Shown in pieces: positions 1-7,683 of a DNA stretch of 47,883 nucleotides (position 1 is the first letter of the stretch; each line of letters starts with the position of its first letter). Source of the stretch: Solirubrobacteraceae bacterium (GTDB lineage: Bacteria; Actinomycetota; Thermoleophilia; Solirubrobacterales; Solirubrobacteraceae). Location: contig JAEMSV010000024.1 in assembly GCA_016462625.1 (NCBI GenBank), forward strand, positions 1 through 47,883, given 5' to 3'. A program made the translations under genes and the position numbers. The notes under the pieces were generated by a model. It saw nothing but the letters and a program-made list of their open reading frames with translations. It was not told the DNA's origin and made no database searches.

Positions 1-1
1 C

Positions 2-67
2 CTGTTCCTCGCCGCGGCGGCGCTCCCGCTGCTGGCGCTTCGCATCGGATTTGAGGTCACCACATGA
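2..67 (+). CDS. 3' end of upstream gene, probably ECF transporter T component (CbiQ-like), partial
   Basis: Only the last 21 codons are present, ending in TGA at 65-67. The visible tail is hydrophobic (LFLAAAALPLLAL) followed by a short polar end, which fits the last membrane helix of a CbiQ-type energy-coupling T component. The stop overlaps the cbiO start by ATGA, so the two are translationally coupled. The identity is inferred from the cbiO neighbour, because too little sequence is present to recognise the family on its own. Confidence 0.5.
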   Translation: MFLAAAALPLLALRIGFEVTT

Positions 68-804
68 GCTGCACCATTCGCGCCCGCGGACTGCGCTACG
101 CGTATCCGGGTGGACACACGGCGCTCGACGGGGTCGACCTCGTCGTGGGCCACGGCGAGCGCGTCGCGGTGCTCGGCCCGAACGGCGCCGGCAAGACGAC
201 GCTCATGCTCCACCTCAACGGGCTGCTGCTCGGCGAGGGCGAGCTCGAGGTCGGCGGGGTCGTCGCCGGTGCCGACACCGTCAACGAGCTGCGCGCCGTG
301 GTCGGCCTCGTCTTCCAGGACCCCGACGACCAGCTGTTCATGCCGACGGTCGGCCAGGACGTCGCGTTCGGGCCGCTGAACCTCGGCCTCTCGCCGGAGG
401 CCGCGGCCGAACGGGTCGACGAGGCGCTCGGCGCGGTCGGGATGCGGCACGTCGCCGACCGCGCGCCGCACCAGCTGTCGATGGGTCAGCGGCGGCGGGT
501 CGCGATCGCCACCGTCCTGGCGATGCGGCCGCAGCTGCTTGTCCTCGACGAGCCGTCGGCGAACCTCGACCCCCGCTCGCGCCGGGAGCTCCTAACCGTG
601 CTCGACGCCATCGACACGACGATGCTCGTCGTCACGCACGACCTCGGGTTCGCCGAGCGGCTCTGTTCGCGTGCCGTCGTGCTCGACGCCGGCCGGGTCG
701 CCGCGGACGGGGAATGCGCCGACGTCCTGGGGAACCCCGAGCTGCTCGCCGCGCACGACCTCGAGCTTCCCGATCCCGTCTCCTTCCGGAGGGCTGCCGC
801 ATGA
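64..804 (+). CDS. cbiO: ECF-type cobalt/nickel transporter ATPase CbiO
   Basis: This is the ATP-binding subunit of an energy-coupling factor importer, which hydrolyses ATP on the cytoplasmic face to drive uptake through the S and T membrane components. It has 246 residues, normal for the family. Walker A GPNGAGKT lies at 38-45, the Q-loop glutamine at 85, the ABC signature LSMGQ at 138-142, Walker B LLVLDEP at 158-164 and the H-loop histidine at 192. The start overlaps the stop of the upstream gene, and its own stop overlaps the start of the Fur gene at 801, so the three form an operon. Cobalt or nickel as substrate is inferred from the closest family type. Zinc is possible given the Fur-family neighbour. 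Confidence 0.88.
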   Translation: MSCTIRARGLRYAYPGGHTALDGVDLVVGHGERVAVLGPNGAGKTTLMLHLNGLLLGEGELEVGGVVAGADTVNELRAVVGLVFQDPDDQLFMPTVGQDVAFGPLNLGLSPEAAAERVDEALGAVGMRHVADRAPHQLSMGQRRRVAIATVLAMRPQLLVLDEPSANLDPRSRRELLTVLDAIDTTMLVVTHDLGFAERLCSRAVVLDAGRVAADGECADVLGNPELLAAHDLELPDPVSFRRAAA

Positions 805-1259
805 CCGTCCCATCCCACACGACGACCGCCGGCGTGCACGACGTCGCGACCGCGGCGAACGCCCTGCGAGCCCGCGGACTGCGGCTCTCCTCCGCGCGTC
901 GCGTGCTTCTGCAGGCGCTGTTCACCGCCGACGGGCCAGTGCCCGCGGAGGCCCTCGCGGCCGGCCTGGACGGGCGGCTGCCCCCGTCGGACCTCACGTC
1001 GGTCTACCGCAACCTGGAGACCCTCGAGCAGCTGGGACTCGTGCGCCACCGGCACCTCGGCCACGGTGCGGGGCTCTATGAGCCGAGCGGCGTGCCGGCT
1101 CGCGACCTGGTCGTCTGCGAGCGCTGCGGCCGGTGGGAGGCGCTGGCGCCCGCGCAGCTCGACCCGGCACGAGCCGCGATCCTCGAAGCCACCGGCTTCC
1201 ATCCGCGCTTCACCCACCAGCCGCTCGCTGCGCTGTGCGGGGACTGCGCGGACGAGTAG
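801..1259 (+). CDS. Fur-family metal-responsive repressor
   Basis: A 152-residue protein with the winged-helix DNA-binding domain of Fur/Zur/Nur, including the recognition segment TSVYRNLETLEQLGLV near 66-81. The structural zinc site is intact, with cysteine pairs C106/C109 (CERC) and C146/C149 (CGDC). The His-rich strand that normally precedes the first cysteine pair is missing: the residues there are VPARDLVVC. Other histidines at 83, 85, 88, 134 and 139 could form a regulatory site. The ATG overlaps the cbiO stop (ATGA), so it probably represses its own transporter operon according to metal supply. Whether it senses Ni, Zn or another metal cannot be decided from the sequence. Confidence 0.85.
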   Translation: MTVPSHTTTAGVHDVATAANALRARGLRLSSARRVLLQALFTADGPVPAEALAAGLDGRLPPSDLTSVYRNLETLEQLGLVRHRHLGHGAGLYEPSGVPARDLVVCERCGRWEALAPAQLDPARAAILEATGFHPRFTHQPLAALCGDCADE

Positions 1260-1282
1260 CCGATACCGCCCGGGCAGGCGCG

Positions 1283-1288
1283 GATACT
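1283..1288 (+). promoter_or_regulatory. -10 box GATACT of a probable leaderless transcript
   Basis: GATACT sits 6 bases upstream of the ATG at 1295, with no Shine-Dalgarno sequence between. The same spacing recurs at several other starts in this window. No clear -35 hexamer was seen. Confidence 0.45.
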
Positions 1289-1294
1289 CCGCGT

Positions 1295-2491
1295 ATGACG
1301 CGTCCCCGGCAGGCCACCCTCACCGTGCTCGGCGCCGGCGTGCTCGCGTTCGGCGCCGCCGCCCCCGCCGCGGCGATCCCCGCCGCCGGCATCCTCGAGC
1401 CCACGGTCCTCGCCATCTTCGACACGGACCGGCCGGCCGACGTGCGCTTCCTGGAGATCACCGGCCTGGCGAGCCAGGAGCGGATCGCCGCAATCGACGT
1501 GCGCCCGGCCGACGGGCTGCTCTACGGCGTGGGCGTCACCACAGGCGCCACGGATGCGCTGCGCCTCTACCGCATCGACGGCGCGACGGGCACGGCGACC
1601 GCGATCGGCGCCGGCGGGGTGTCCGCCACCACCGGCGCGCACTACGACGTCGACTTCAACCCCGTCCCGGACAGGCTGCGCGTCATCAACGGCGGGGACG
1701 CGAATCTCCGCCTGAACCCGAACTCCGGCGTGCTCGCCGGGCTCGACACCTCGCTGTCACCCGCCGGCACCGGGACGGGTGCGCTCGCCTATGACCGGCC
1801 CGACACGGACCCCGCGACGTTGACGACCGCCTACGTCCTGCGCCCCGACATCGACGCGCTCGCGCTGCTCGGGGGCATCGACAGCGCCCCGTCCCCGAAC
1901 GGCGGCGTGCTGACCACCGTCGGCGGTCTCGGTGCGGATGTCGGCGCCACGGCGAGCTTCGACATCGCCGCCGACGGCACCGCGTTCTCCGTATCCGGGA
2001 CCCGGCTCAGTACCGTCGCCCTGACGACCGGCGCCCTCACCGCGAAGGGCACGCTGCCCGTGCCGCTGGACGCGCTCGCCGTCGGCGCCCCGGTCACGCC
2101 GCCGGTCCCCGTGACGCAGCCCGCGCCGACCACCACGATGGTCACCGTCACCCCGCCCGACAAGACCGCGCCCGGGTACCTCCTGCAGGCACTTGCGACG
2201 ACCCGTCAGGCGACCCTGCGCAAGGGCCTGACCCTGCGCTTCGCGTGCAGCGAGAGGTGCACGGCGAAGGCGACGCTCTCCCTCGGCAAGACGACGGTGG
2301 GCGCGGCGAGCGCGACCCCGGCGGATCCCGGCAACGGCAAGCTGAAGCTCAAGCTCTCGAAGACCGGCGCGGCGAAGCTCAAGGCGTCGCTCGCCAAGAA
2401 GCCGTCGGTCTCGGTGAAGCTCACGCTGACGCTTACCGACCAGGCCCGCAACGCGCGGACCGTCACGAAGACGTTCCGCGCGAAGCGCTAG
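1295..2491 (+). CDS. Secreted DUF4394 protein with Lys-rich C-terminal module
   Basis: A 398-residue exported protein. Residues 1-27 form a Sec signal peptide rich in Ala. Residues of about 35-270 match the DUF4394 pattern: repeated motifs such as IDVRPADGLLYGV, VDFNPVPDRLRVI and LAYDRPDTDP suggest a beta-propeller-like fold whose function is unknown. A Pro/Thr-rich linker follows, then a C-terminal domain of about 105 residues rich in Lys-Leu alternation (KLKLKLSKTGAAKLK), a module that reappears in the protein at 16649-18040. The start at 1295 is chosen because it gives a clean signal peptide and has a -10 box at leaderless distance. Its stop abuts the convergent permease gene with no spacer. 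Confidence 0.75.
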   Translation: MTRPRQATLTVLGAGVLAFGAAAPAAAIPAAGILEPTVLAIFDTDRPADVRFLEITGLASQERIAAIDVRPADGLLYGVGVTTGATDALRLYRIDGATGTATAIGAGGVSATTGAHYDVDFNPVPDRLRVINGGDANLRLNPNSGVLAGLDTSLSPAGTGTGALAYDRPDTDPATLTTAYVLRPDIDALALLGGIDSAPSPNGGVLTTVGGLGADVGATASFDIAADGTAFSVSGTRLSTVALTTGALTAKGTLPVPLDALAVGAPVTPPVPVTQPAPTTTMVTVTPPDKTAPGYLLQALATTRQATLRKGLTLRFACSERCTAKATLSLGKTTVGAASATPADPGNGKLKLKLSKTGAAKLKASLAKKPSVSVKLTLTLTDQARNARTVTKTFRAKR

Positions 2492-3892
2492 CTAGAGCTG
2501 CGGGAGCGCTTGGAGGGACAGCAGCGCGCCCGCGCCCATGATCACCACGGCGGACACAGCCGGCAGCGCCGCGACCACCTGAGCGCCTCGGCCACCCGTC
2601 GGCGCCTTCGCCAGCACCCGCCCGGCAGAGACCACGAGCAGCCCGAGGATCGTCAGCGTCAGCGCGAGGCCGGCCGAGAAGGCGACGATGAGGAGCAGGC
2701 CGAGCGCGATCTCGCCCTGCGCGATCGCCGCCAACAGCACCACGAGCGCGGACGGGCAGGGGATGATCCCCGCCGCCGTGCCCATGGCCACGATCCCGCG
2801 TGGCGTGATCTGATCGGGGATGTCGTGGCTGTGGCCGTGGGAGTGGCCGTGCCCGTGGTGGTGATGGTGATGCCCGTGGGCGTGCGCGTGCTCATGGCGC
2901 GCCGATCGCACGCGACCGCGCAGCACGCTCGCCCCCACCGCCACCACGAGCAGGCCGCTCGCGAGCGTGAGGTACGGCAAGAGGTCTTCCGGCAGGACGT
3001 AGGCCGACAGGGACAGCGTGATGAGCCCCAGCGCGAAGACGCCGATCGTGTGGGTGACCGTCACCGTGAGGCCCAGCCCGACGGCATGCCGGGCGGTCCC
3101 GCGGGTGCCCACGAGGTAGGCGGCGACCATCGCCTTTCCGTGCCCGGGTGAGAGCGCGTGCAGCGCGCCCCAGCCCATCGCGGCGAGCAGAAGCAGGATG
3201 AGCACGGAGCGCCCGGCCGCCGCGTCCTCGAGCAGGCCGGCGAAGCCTTCGGTCGAGCCGCCCCGCTCGGAGGTCGTCTCCTGCCCGGTGCCGTCGGCGC
3301 GCGGGGCGACCACGGTGCCGTCGCCGGCCGCGACACGCAGGGTCGCGGCGCGCGTGTCGGGCGGGCTGGAGAGGAGGTCGCGCGGGTAGGTGCGCAGGCC
3401 GTTCGTCGGATCCGCGCTCGGGACCGACGAGCGCACCGCGGTTCCCTCGCCCGGGCGCACCACGATCGCGCGCCAGCCGACCCGGCCGGCGTAGGTGTCG
3501 TCCCGCAGCTCGATGGCGGTCGATGTCGCCTTGACGGCGGTGGACGCCGTCAACTCGACACGCATGGTCTTCAGCCCGCCTGCGCCGGGGCGGAACGACA
3601 GGCGGCCGGGGCCCGCGAGACGCAGCGGAACCGGGCGGCCGTCCACCCGAAGGTCCACCCCGCGGGTGAACGCCGCACGCGCCGCCGCCAGCCGCTGCGC
3701 CCGTGTGCGATCTCGCTGCTGGAACGTCGGGATCTCGGCCTGGTCGAGGACGTGGCGGACGTCGACGCGGTCGGCCGAGACGCGCACGACGTCGAGCCGG
3801 TTCACCGAGAAGTTCCCGAGCGGATGGGCGCCCGCGGGTGCCGCGACCACCAGGGCCAGCACGAACGCGAGAACGACGGCGAGACGGGTCAT
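2492..3892 (-). CDS. RcnA/NicO-type nickel/cobalt permease with N-terminal extracytoplasmic domain
   Basis: A 466-residue membrane protein. Residues 1-22 are a signal peptide cleaved before HPLGNF. Residues of about 23-225 form an extracytoplasmic domain of unknown function, and the rest is a NicO/RcnA-type transporter. The family motifs are visible: HALSPGHGK at 245-253, HT at 281-282 and GIIPCPSA at 375-382. Between membrane segments lies a very His-rich loop (about 333-356), a likely metal-binding segment. Members of this family export nickel or cobalt, and the direction here is not proven. The start overlaps the stop of the upstream TPR gene by ATGA, so the two are coupled. The stop touches the convergent DUF4394 gene. 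Confidence 0.82.
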   Translation of the reverse strand: MTRLAVVLAFVLALVVAAPAGAHPLGNFSVNRLDVVRVSADRVDVRHVLDQAEIPTFQQRDRTRAQRLAAARAAFTRGVDLRVDGRPVPLRLAGPGRLSFRPGAGGLKTMRVELTASTAVKATSTAIELRDDTYAGRVGWRAIVVRPGEGTAVRSSVPSADPTNGLRTYPRDLLSSPPDTRAATLRVAAGDGTVVAPRADGTGQETTSERGGSTEGFAGLLEDAAAGRSVLILLLLAAMGWGALHALSPGHGKAMVAAYLVGTRGTARHAVGLGLTVTVTHTIGVFALGLITLSLSAYVLPEDLLPYLTLASGLLVVAVGASVLRGRVRSARHEHAHAHGHHHHHHGHGHSHGHSHDIPDQITPRGIVAMGTAAGIIPCPSALVVLLAAIAQGEIALGLLLIVAFSAGLALTLTILGLLVVSAGRVLAKAPTGGRGAQVVAALPAVSAVVIMGAGALLSLQALPQL

Positions 3893-5190
3893 AGCTCCTC
3901 CAGGGCACGCTGCGCACGCGGCGCATACAGGGGCGAGAAGTGCGGGCGGCCGGCCAGCGCGGCGCGCAGCCAGCGCCGCGCGAGAACGGGGCGATCGGCC
4001 GTCTTCGCGGCGATGCCGGCGTGGTACAGGAACATCGGATCGCGGGACCCGAGCCGGAGCGCGCGGCGCGCCCAACGAAGACCCTCGTCCGCGCGGCCGG
4101 CCCGGGTCAGCGCCCAGCCCAGGGCGTCGGCAGACCGCACGCTCGGCGCGTTCGCCCACGCCGCTCGCGCCAGCGCGATGCCCCGCGACCGGTCGCCGTG
4201 GTCGGCCTCGAACAGCGCGAGCTCGACGTCCGTGTTCACGCCGGCGGCGCCCAGGATCCGATTCTCCGCACCGACGATCGCGAGATCCCGGCGCGCGCGC
4301 TGCGGCATCCCGGCCGCCAGCTCGACCTCACCGAGCGCGACCGCGTACTCGGGCAGCGGCCGGCGGCCGACGACGTCGCGCAGGGTGCGCGCCGCGGCAC
4401 CGAGCCGCCCGGTGGCCGCATCGACCCGCGCGAGACCGACCCGCGCAGGCAGCGAGCCCGGAACCCGGGCGAGCGCCTGGCGGTAGGCCTGCCGCGCGGC
4501 GGCTGTCCGCCCGCGCTGCAGCTCGAGATTGCCGATGAGCGTCCGCACGTAGGCGGCGTTCTCCGCCGCCTCTCCGCCGGCCGACGCCGCGAAGTCGAGT
4601 GCCTCGCGGGCGCCTTCGAGGTCCCCGGTCAGCTCGCGCAGGTAGGAGATGCGGGCGTAGGAGTCGGCGTTGGGCTTGCGATCGACCATCTGCTGCAGCG
4701 TCTGCGCAGCTTCGTCGTACCGGCCGAGCTCGACGAGCGCGTCGACCAGGACCCCCAGCGGCTTGATCGCGTCGGGCGCGGCGCGGTGGGCCGCACGCCC
4801 GTCCGCAAGCGCGCCGCGGAAGTCGTGACGGGCGAGCCGAAGCACGCCGCGGCTGGCGAGGAGCGCCGGCTCGCCGGGCCCAAGCGCGAGGCCTTGGCGC
4901 AGCGCGTCGTCGGCCCGCGCGTAGAAGCTGCTGTCGCCGGTCTCGCGCACCCGCTGCAGGTAGGCGGAGGCGAGGCCCGCGTAGAGCACGGGGGTCGGGT
5001 CGCCGGCGCGGAGCGCCGACTGCAGCCGCGCGATCCGCTGCGGCGTGGTGGCGGCCGGGACCGCGTCGAGGCCGCCCTGGGCGGCGGCGGCAGGCGTGAC
5101 AGCCGGCCCATCACCGCTCGGCCGCGCGAGCGTGAAGATCCCGAAGGCGAGGGCGAAGGTGACGGTGGTGGTGAGGAGAGCTAGGCGCAT
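3889..5190 (-). CDS. Exported or membrane-anchored tetratricopeptide-repeat protein
   Basis: A 433-residue protein with an N-terminal hydrophobic segment (about 3-22), so it is exported or anchored, followed by TPR helices for most of its length, for example the stretch ALVELGRYDEAAQTLQQMV. TPR domains bind partner proteins, and no catalytic motif is seen. It overlaps the permease start by 4 bases and follows the DUF4331 gene after 57 bases that contain a strong hairpin. Its role is probably to organise the DUF4331 protein and the permease into one system, which is inference from gene order. Confidence 0.75.
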   Translation of the reverse strand: MRLALLTTTVTFALAFGIFTLARPSGDGPAVTPAAAAQGGLDAVPAATTPQRIARLQSALRAGDPTPVLYAGLASAYLQRVRETGDSSFYARADDALRQGLALGPGEPALLASRGVLRLARHDFRGALADGRAAHRAAPDAIKPLGVLVDALVELGRYDEAAQTLQQMVDRKPNADSYARISYLRELTGDLEGAREALDFAASAGGEAAENAAYVRTLIGNLELQRGRTAAARQAYRQALARVPGSLPARVGLARVDAATGRLGAAARTLRDVVGRRPLPEYAVALGEVELAAGMPQRARRDLAIVGAENRILGAAGVNTDVELALFEADHGDRSRGIALARAAWANAPSVRSADALGWALTRAGRADEGLRWARRALRLGSRDPMFLYHAGIAAKTADRPVLARRWLRAALAGRPHFSPLYAPRAQRALEEL

Positions 5191-5204
5191 GGTGTGGAAC
5201 CCCG

Positions 5205-5234
5205 AAGGGCCCGCCGGAGCACCGGCGGGCCCTT
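5205..5234 (-). terminator. Strong hairpin between the DUF4331 and TPR genes
   Basis: AAGGGCCCGCCGG and CCGGCGGGCCCTT form a perfect 13-bp stem around a 4-base AGCA loop. It lies 14 bases downstream of the DUF4331 stop and 14 bases upstream of the TPR start. It can end or attenuate transcription, so the DUF4331 protein may be made in excess over the two membrane partners. There is no long U tract, as is common for high-GC terminators. Confidence 0.75.
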
Positions 5235-5247
5235 GGTGGGGCGTCGA

Positions 5248-6723
5248 TCAGGACGGGTTGTCCGCCGAGGTCGGCGCGTGCTCGTCTTCCATCCGCTTGA
5301 GCTTCGAGTCGAAGCCCGACTGCAGCGGCGAGACGTACGGGAACGTGCTCTGGAAGGGCACGTCGTTGCGGTCGACGCCGTCGCCGAGCGGGAGCTTCTT
5401 GCCGAGCAGGAAGCCACCGATGACGCGGAGCTCGATGTCGACGACATCGTCCGCCAGGCGCCGCCCGTTCGGGAAGCCGCCCGTGTCGCCGCCGATGACG
5501 CCGAACCGGTTCTCCTTCTCCGAAGGAGGCGTACCGAGGTTGATCTTCAGCGTGTCCGCGGGAACCGCGTCGGGGCTGATCTTCGTCAGGCCGGGAAGGC
5601 CGACGAGGAGCGCGTTGACGATGTCCGTGCGGTTCGTCGACGGGATGTCGGTCCCGAAGACCTGGTTGATCACGTCGGCGAGATGCGAGTTCAGCGCGTA
5701 CTTGCCGAAGTTCTTCAGGTCGTCCTGCGGCTGGGTCGCGTTGTACTTGTCCTTGTCACGCAGCGGCACGACGAGCTCGTTGATGAGCGGGTTGCCGAGA
5801 CGGCTGACCTGGACCCACGGGTTCAGGTTGAGCGTCGACGCCTTGGCCTTCGGCGTCTTCGCCTTCGCCGAGAACGGGGTGCCGACGACCGTCTTGTTCG
5901 TCACCTGGAACTTCCGGCGCTCGGCCGAGGCCCACACGCCGACGACGGCGTTCTTCGCGTCCGCGCCCGCAACGGGCTTGGCATCCCGGGTCACGCCCAT
6001 CTCCGGGACCTGCAGCACGACCGAATGCGTGCCGTAGCCCGCCACGTCGTCCTTGCCGCCACCGGCGTTGCCGGTGCCCTTGCGGATGTTGATCCCGTCG
6101 AACGCGGCACCGAGGTCGACGAAGAACGCGTCCTCACGCTGGCCGACGAACACCTTGCCGCCGCCCGGCAGCTCGGCGATCGCCTGGTTCGCGACCTTCG
6201 CGTAGTCGGGGAACGTCCGGGGCCCGACGTTGTTCGGCCCGACCTTGAAGTCGGAACCGAGGTTCTTGATCGACGTGACCTTCCCGTTGCGGTAGGTCAA
6301 ACGCTCGAGCTTGTAGAACTGCTTGATGTTGAGCTTCGGATCGTCGATCGACTGCACGCCCGGGAAGGCGTAGAGGAACGTGTCCTTGTTCTCGACCTTG
6401 GTCCGGAAGCTGAACCGGTAGCGGACGTCGAACGCGCCGTCGCCCGTGTTGTCGATGTTGACGTAGTACCGCGCCCGGTCATCGAACCCGTAGAAGTTCG
6501 GACCGCCGGCGGCGTCCTCGAACGGGATCCAGTTCGCGACGACGGTCAGCTTGTCGGGGGCGTCCTTGGCAGTAAAGGCGTAGACGTCGGTGTCGTCGCC
6601 GGTCGGGTCCTGGGACGTGAGCGGCGCTTCACGGTGGCTCGACGTGAGGCCGAGCGACGCTGTGAGGACACCGGCCGCGAGGGCGGCCACCAGGGCACCG
6701 ATCAGGATCGGCAGCTTGCGCAT
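5248..6723 (-). CDS. Secreted DUF4331 protein
   Basis: A 491-residue exported protein with a signal sequence over about residues 1-27 followed by SSHREAPLTSQDPTGDDTDV, the opening that marks DUF4331. The His/Asp-rich start and the repeated Asp-bearing turns could bind metal, but no biochemical role is established for the family. The ATG at 6723 is preferred over an upstream in-frame codon because GGGAG lies at a proper Shine-Dalgarno distance and it begins the signal peptide. It is the first gene of a set that continues with the TPR protein and the NicO-type permease. Confidence 0.8.
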   Translation of the reverse strand: MRKLPILIGALVAALAAGVLTASLGLTSSHREAPLTSQDPTGDDTDVYAFTAKDAPDKLTVVANWIPFEDAAGGPNFYGFDDRARYYVNIDNTGDGAFDVRYRFSFRTKVENKDTFLYAFPGVQSIDDPKLNIKQFYKLERLTYRNGKVTSIKNLGSDFKVGPNNVGPRTFPDYAKVANQAIAELPGGGKVFVGQREDAFFVDLGAAFDGINIRKGTGNAGGGKDDVAGYGTHSVVLQVPEMGVTRDAKPVAGADAKNAVVGVWASAERRKFQVTNKTVVGTPFSAKAKTPKAKASTLNLNPWVQVSRLGNPLINELVVPLRDKDKYNATQPQDDLKNFGKYALNSHLADVINQVFGTDIPSTNRTDIVNALLVGLPGLTKISPDAVPADTLKINLGTPPSEKENRFGVIGGDTGGFPNGRRLADDVVDIELRVIGGFLLGKKLPLGDGVDRNDVPFQSTFPYVSPLQSGFDSKLKRMEDEHAPTSADNPS

Positions 6724-6779
6724 GGGGAGAACTCCCTTGGGGTGTGTGTAGGAACGCACTGCCCCCTTCACTACGCCCG

Positions 6780-6785
6780 ATCATA
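6780..6785 (-). promoter_or_regulatory. -10 box TATGAT upstream of the DUF4331 gene
   Basis: TATGAT on the minus strand lies 56 bases before the ATG at 6723, inside the most AT-rich patch of this part of the window (about 6780-6830). A weak GAGATT could be the -35 element 16 bases further up. This leaves a leader of about 50 bases with a normal Shine-Dalgarno sequence. Confidence 0.45.
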
Positions 6786-6854
6786 CGCGGAGGTTCGATA
6801 AAATCTCCTGCAAATTAGCGCTTTTTGGCAGTCCCTTGCTCTTGCGACAACCTC

Positions 6855-7571
6855 TCAGGAAGACGCCGTGAGGCGTGTGACCGCGAGCCCGCCCGGCTGG
6901 TCACCAGCGCGAGCGAGCGCCACGCCGTCGGACGACCACACGGCCGACTCGGCCGCCGTCTCGTCGTAGCCGTGGCCGGTGGCGCCCGCGAAGCTCGCCA
7001 GCGCGACCGGCGCCCCGCACGCCGCGGCGATCGTCCGCGCGCGCCGCTCCTGTTCCTCGAGTTCCTCCGGCAGGTGCACGATCCCCGCGACGTAGAGATC
7101 GATGCCGAGCGCCGCCGTGTCGCGGACGTGCTCCACCACACCCGTGTCCTTGCAGATGCCGACACCCACCCGCCAGCCGTCGACGTCCAGCGCGGTCGCC
7201 CCGGGACCGGGCGCGAACCGTCCCACCTCCTCGCCCCCGAGAAACGACTTCCGATAGGCGATGCGCGCGCCGTCGCCATCGATCCACAGCGTCGCGATGG
7301 AGCGGGCGCCGTCCTCCTCGACCGGTGCGCCGGCGAGCGCGAGCGTGCCCGCCTGCCCGCACGCCGCGATGAGCGGCGCGAGCGCCGGGTCGTCCAGCGC
7401 CACGGCCGGCGCGTCGAGCTCGTAGCCGGTGAGCGACAGTTCGGGGAAGACGACGAGCCGCGCGTTCGCCCGGAGGACCGACTCCGCGTGGGCGCGCGCG
7501 GTCGCTGCGACATCCCCGGGCGTCACCCGGGGCTGCGCCGCAGCGACGGTCAGGGGTGCCCCAGCTTGCAC
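6855..7571 (-). CDS. Carbon-nitrogen hydrolase (nitrilase superfamily)
   Basis: A 238-residue cytoplasmic amidase-like enzyme of the nitrilase superfamily. The Glu-Lys-Cys triad is visible: E44 in VFPELSLTGYE, K108 in YRKSF and C140 in GICKD. The substrate is unknown; the family hydrolyses amides, carbamoyl groups or nitriles. The reading frame stays open far upstream, but similarity starts at TVAAAQPRV, so the GTG at 7571 with AGAAG before it is the best start; it is not certain. It is divergent from the secreted-protein gene at 7684. Confidence 0.78.
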   Translation of the reverse strand: MQAGAPLTVAAAQPRVTPGDVAATARAHAESVLRANARLVVFPELSLTGYELDAPAVALDDPALAPLIAACGQAGTLALAGAPVEEDGARSIATLWIDGDGARIAYRKSFLGGEEVGRFAPGPGATALDVDGWRVGVGICKDTGVVEHVRDTAALGIDLYVAGIVHLPEELEEQERRARTIAAACGAPVALASFAGATGHGYDETAAESAVWSSDGVALARAGDQPGGLAVTRLTASS

Positions 7572-7576
7572 ACACG

Positions 7577-7594
7577 CTACTTCTGCAGAAGGAG
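7577..7594. promoter_or_regulatory. Imperfect 18-bp dyad between divergent genes
   Basis: CTTCTGCAGAAG (7580-7591) is a perfect 12-bp palindrome, and the flanks extend it to 18 bp with one mismatched pair. It overlaps the leader of the nitrilase-family gene and could be an operator. No regulator is adjacent. Confidence 0.3.
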
Positions 7595-7670
7595 ACCGTT
7601 GCCGCCACACAGTTGGCGCGTTCAGCCTCGGATACACAGAGCGAGGAACACGGCAACGATGGCTCCCGCG

Positions 7671-7676
7671 TAGCAT
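7671..7676 (+). promoter_or_regulatory. -10 box TAGCAT of a probable leaderless transcript
   Basis: TAGCAT ends 7 bases before the ATG at 7684 and there is no Shine-Dalgarno sequence. This favours the ATG at 7684 over the one at 7675, which lies inside the box. Confidence 0.45.
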
Positions 7677-7683
7677 GCAGGAC

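Noticed and set aside
51..1259. One frame running from cbiO through the Fur gene, as if a 402-residue fusion
   Set aside because: The first 250 codons are an out-of-frame shadow of cbiO; only the part from 801 is the Fur-family protein.
2830..2900. Short tandem-like GTGGCCGTGGGAGTGGCC pattern
   Set aside because: It is the coding sequence of the His-rich loop of the permease, not an independent DNA repeat.
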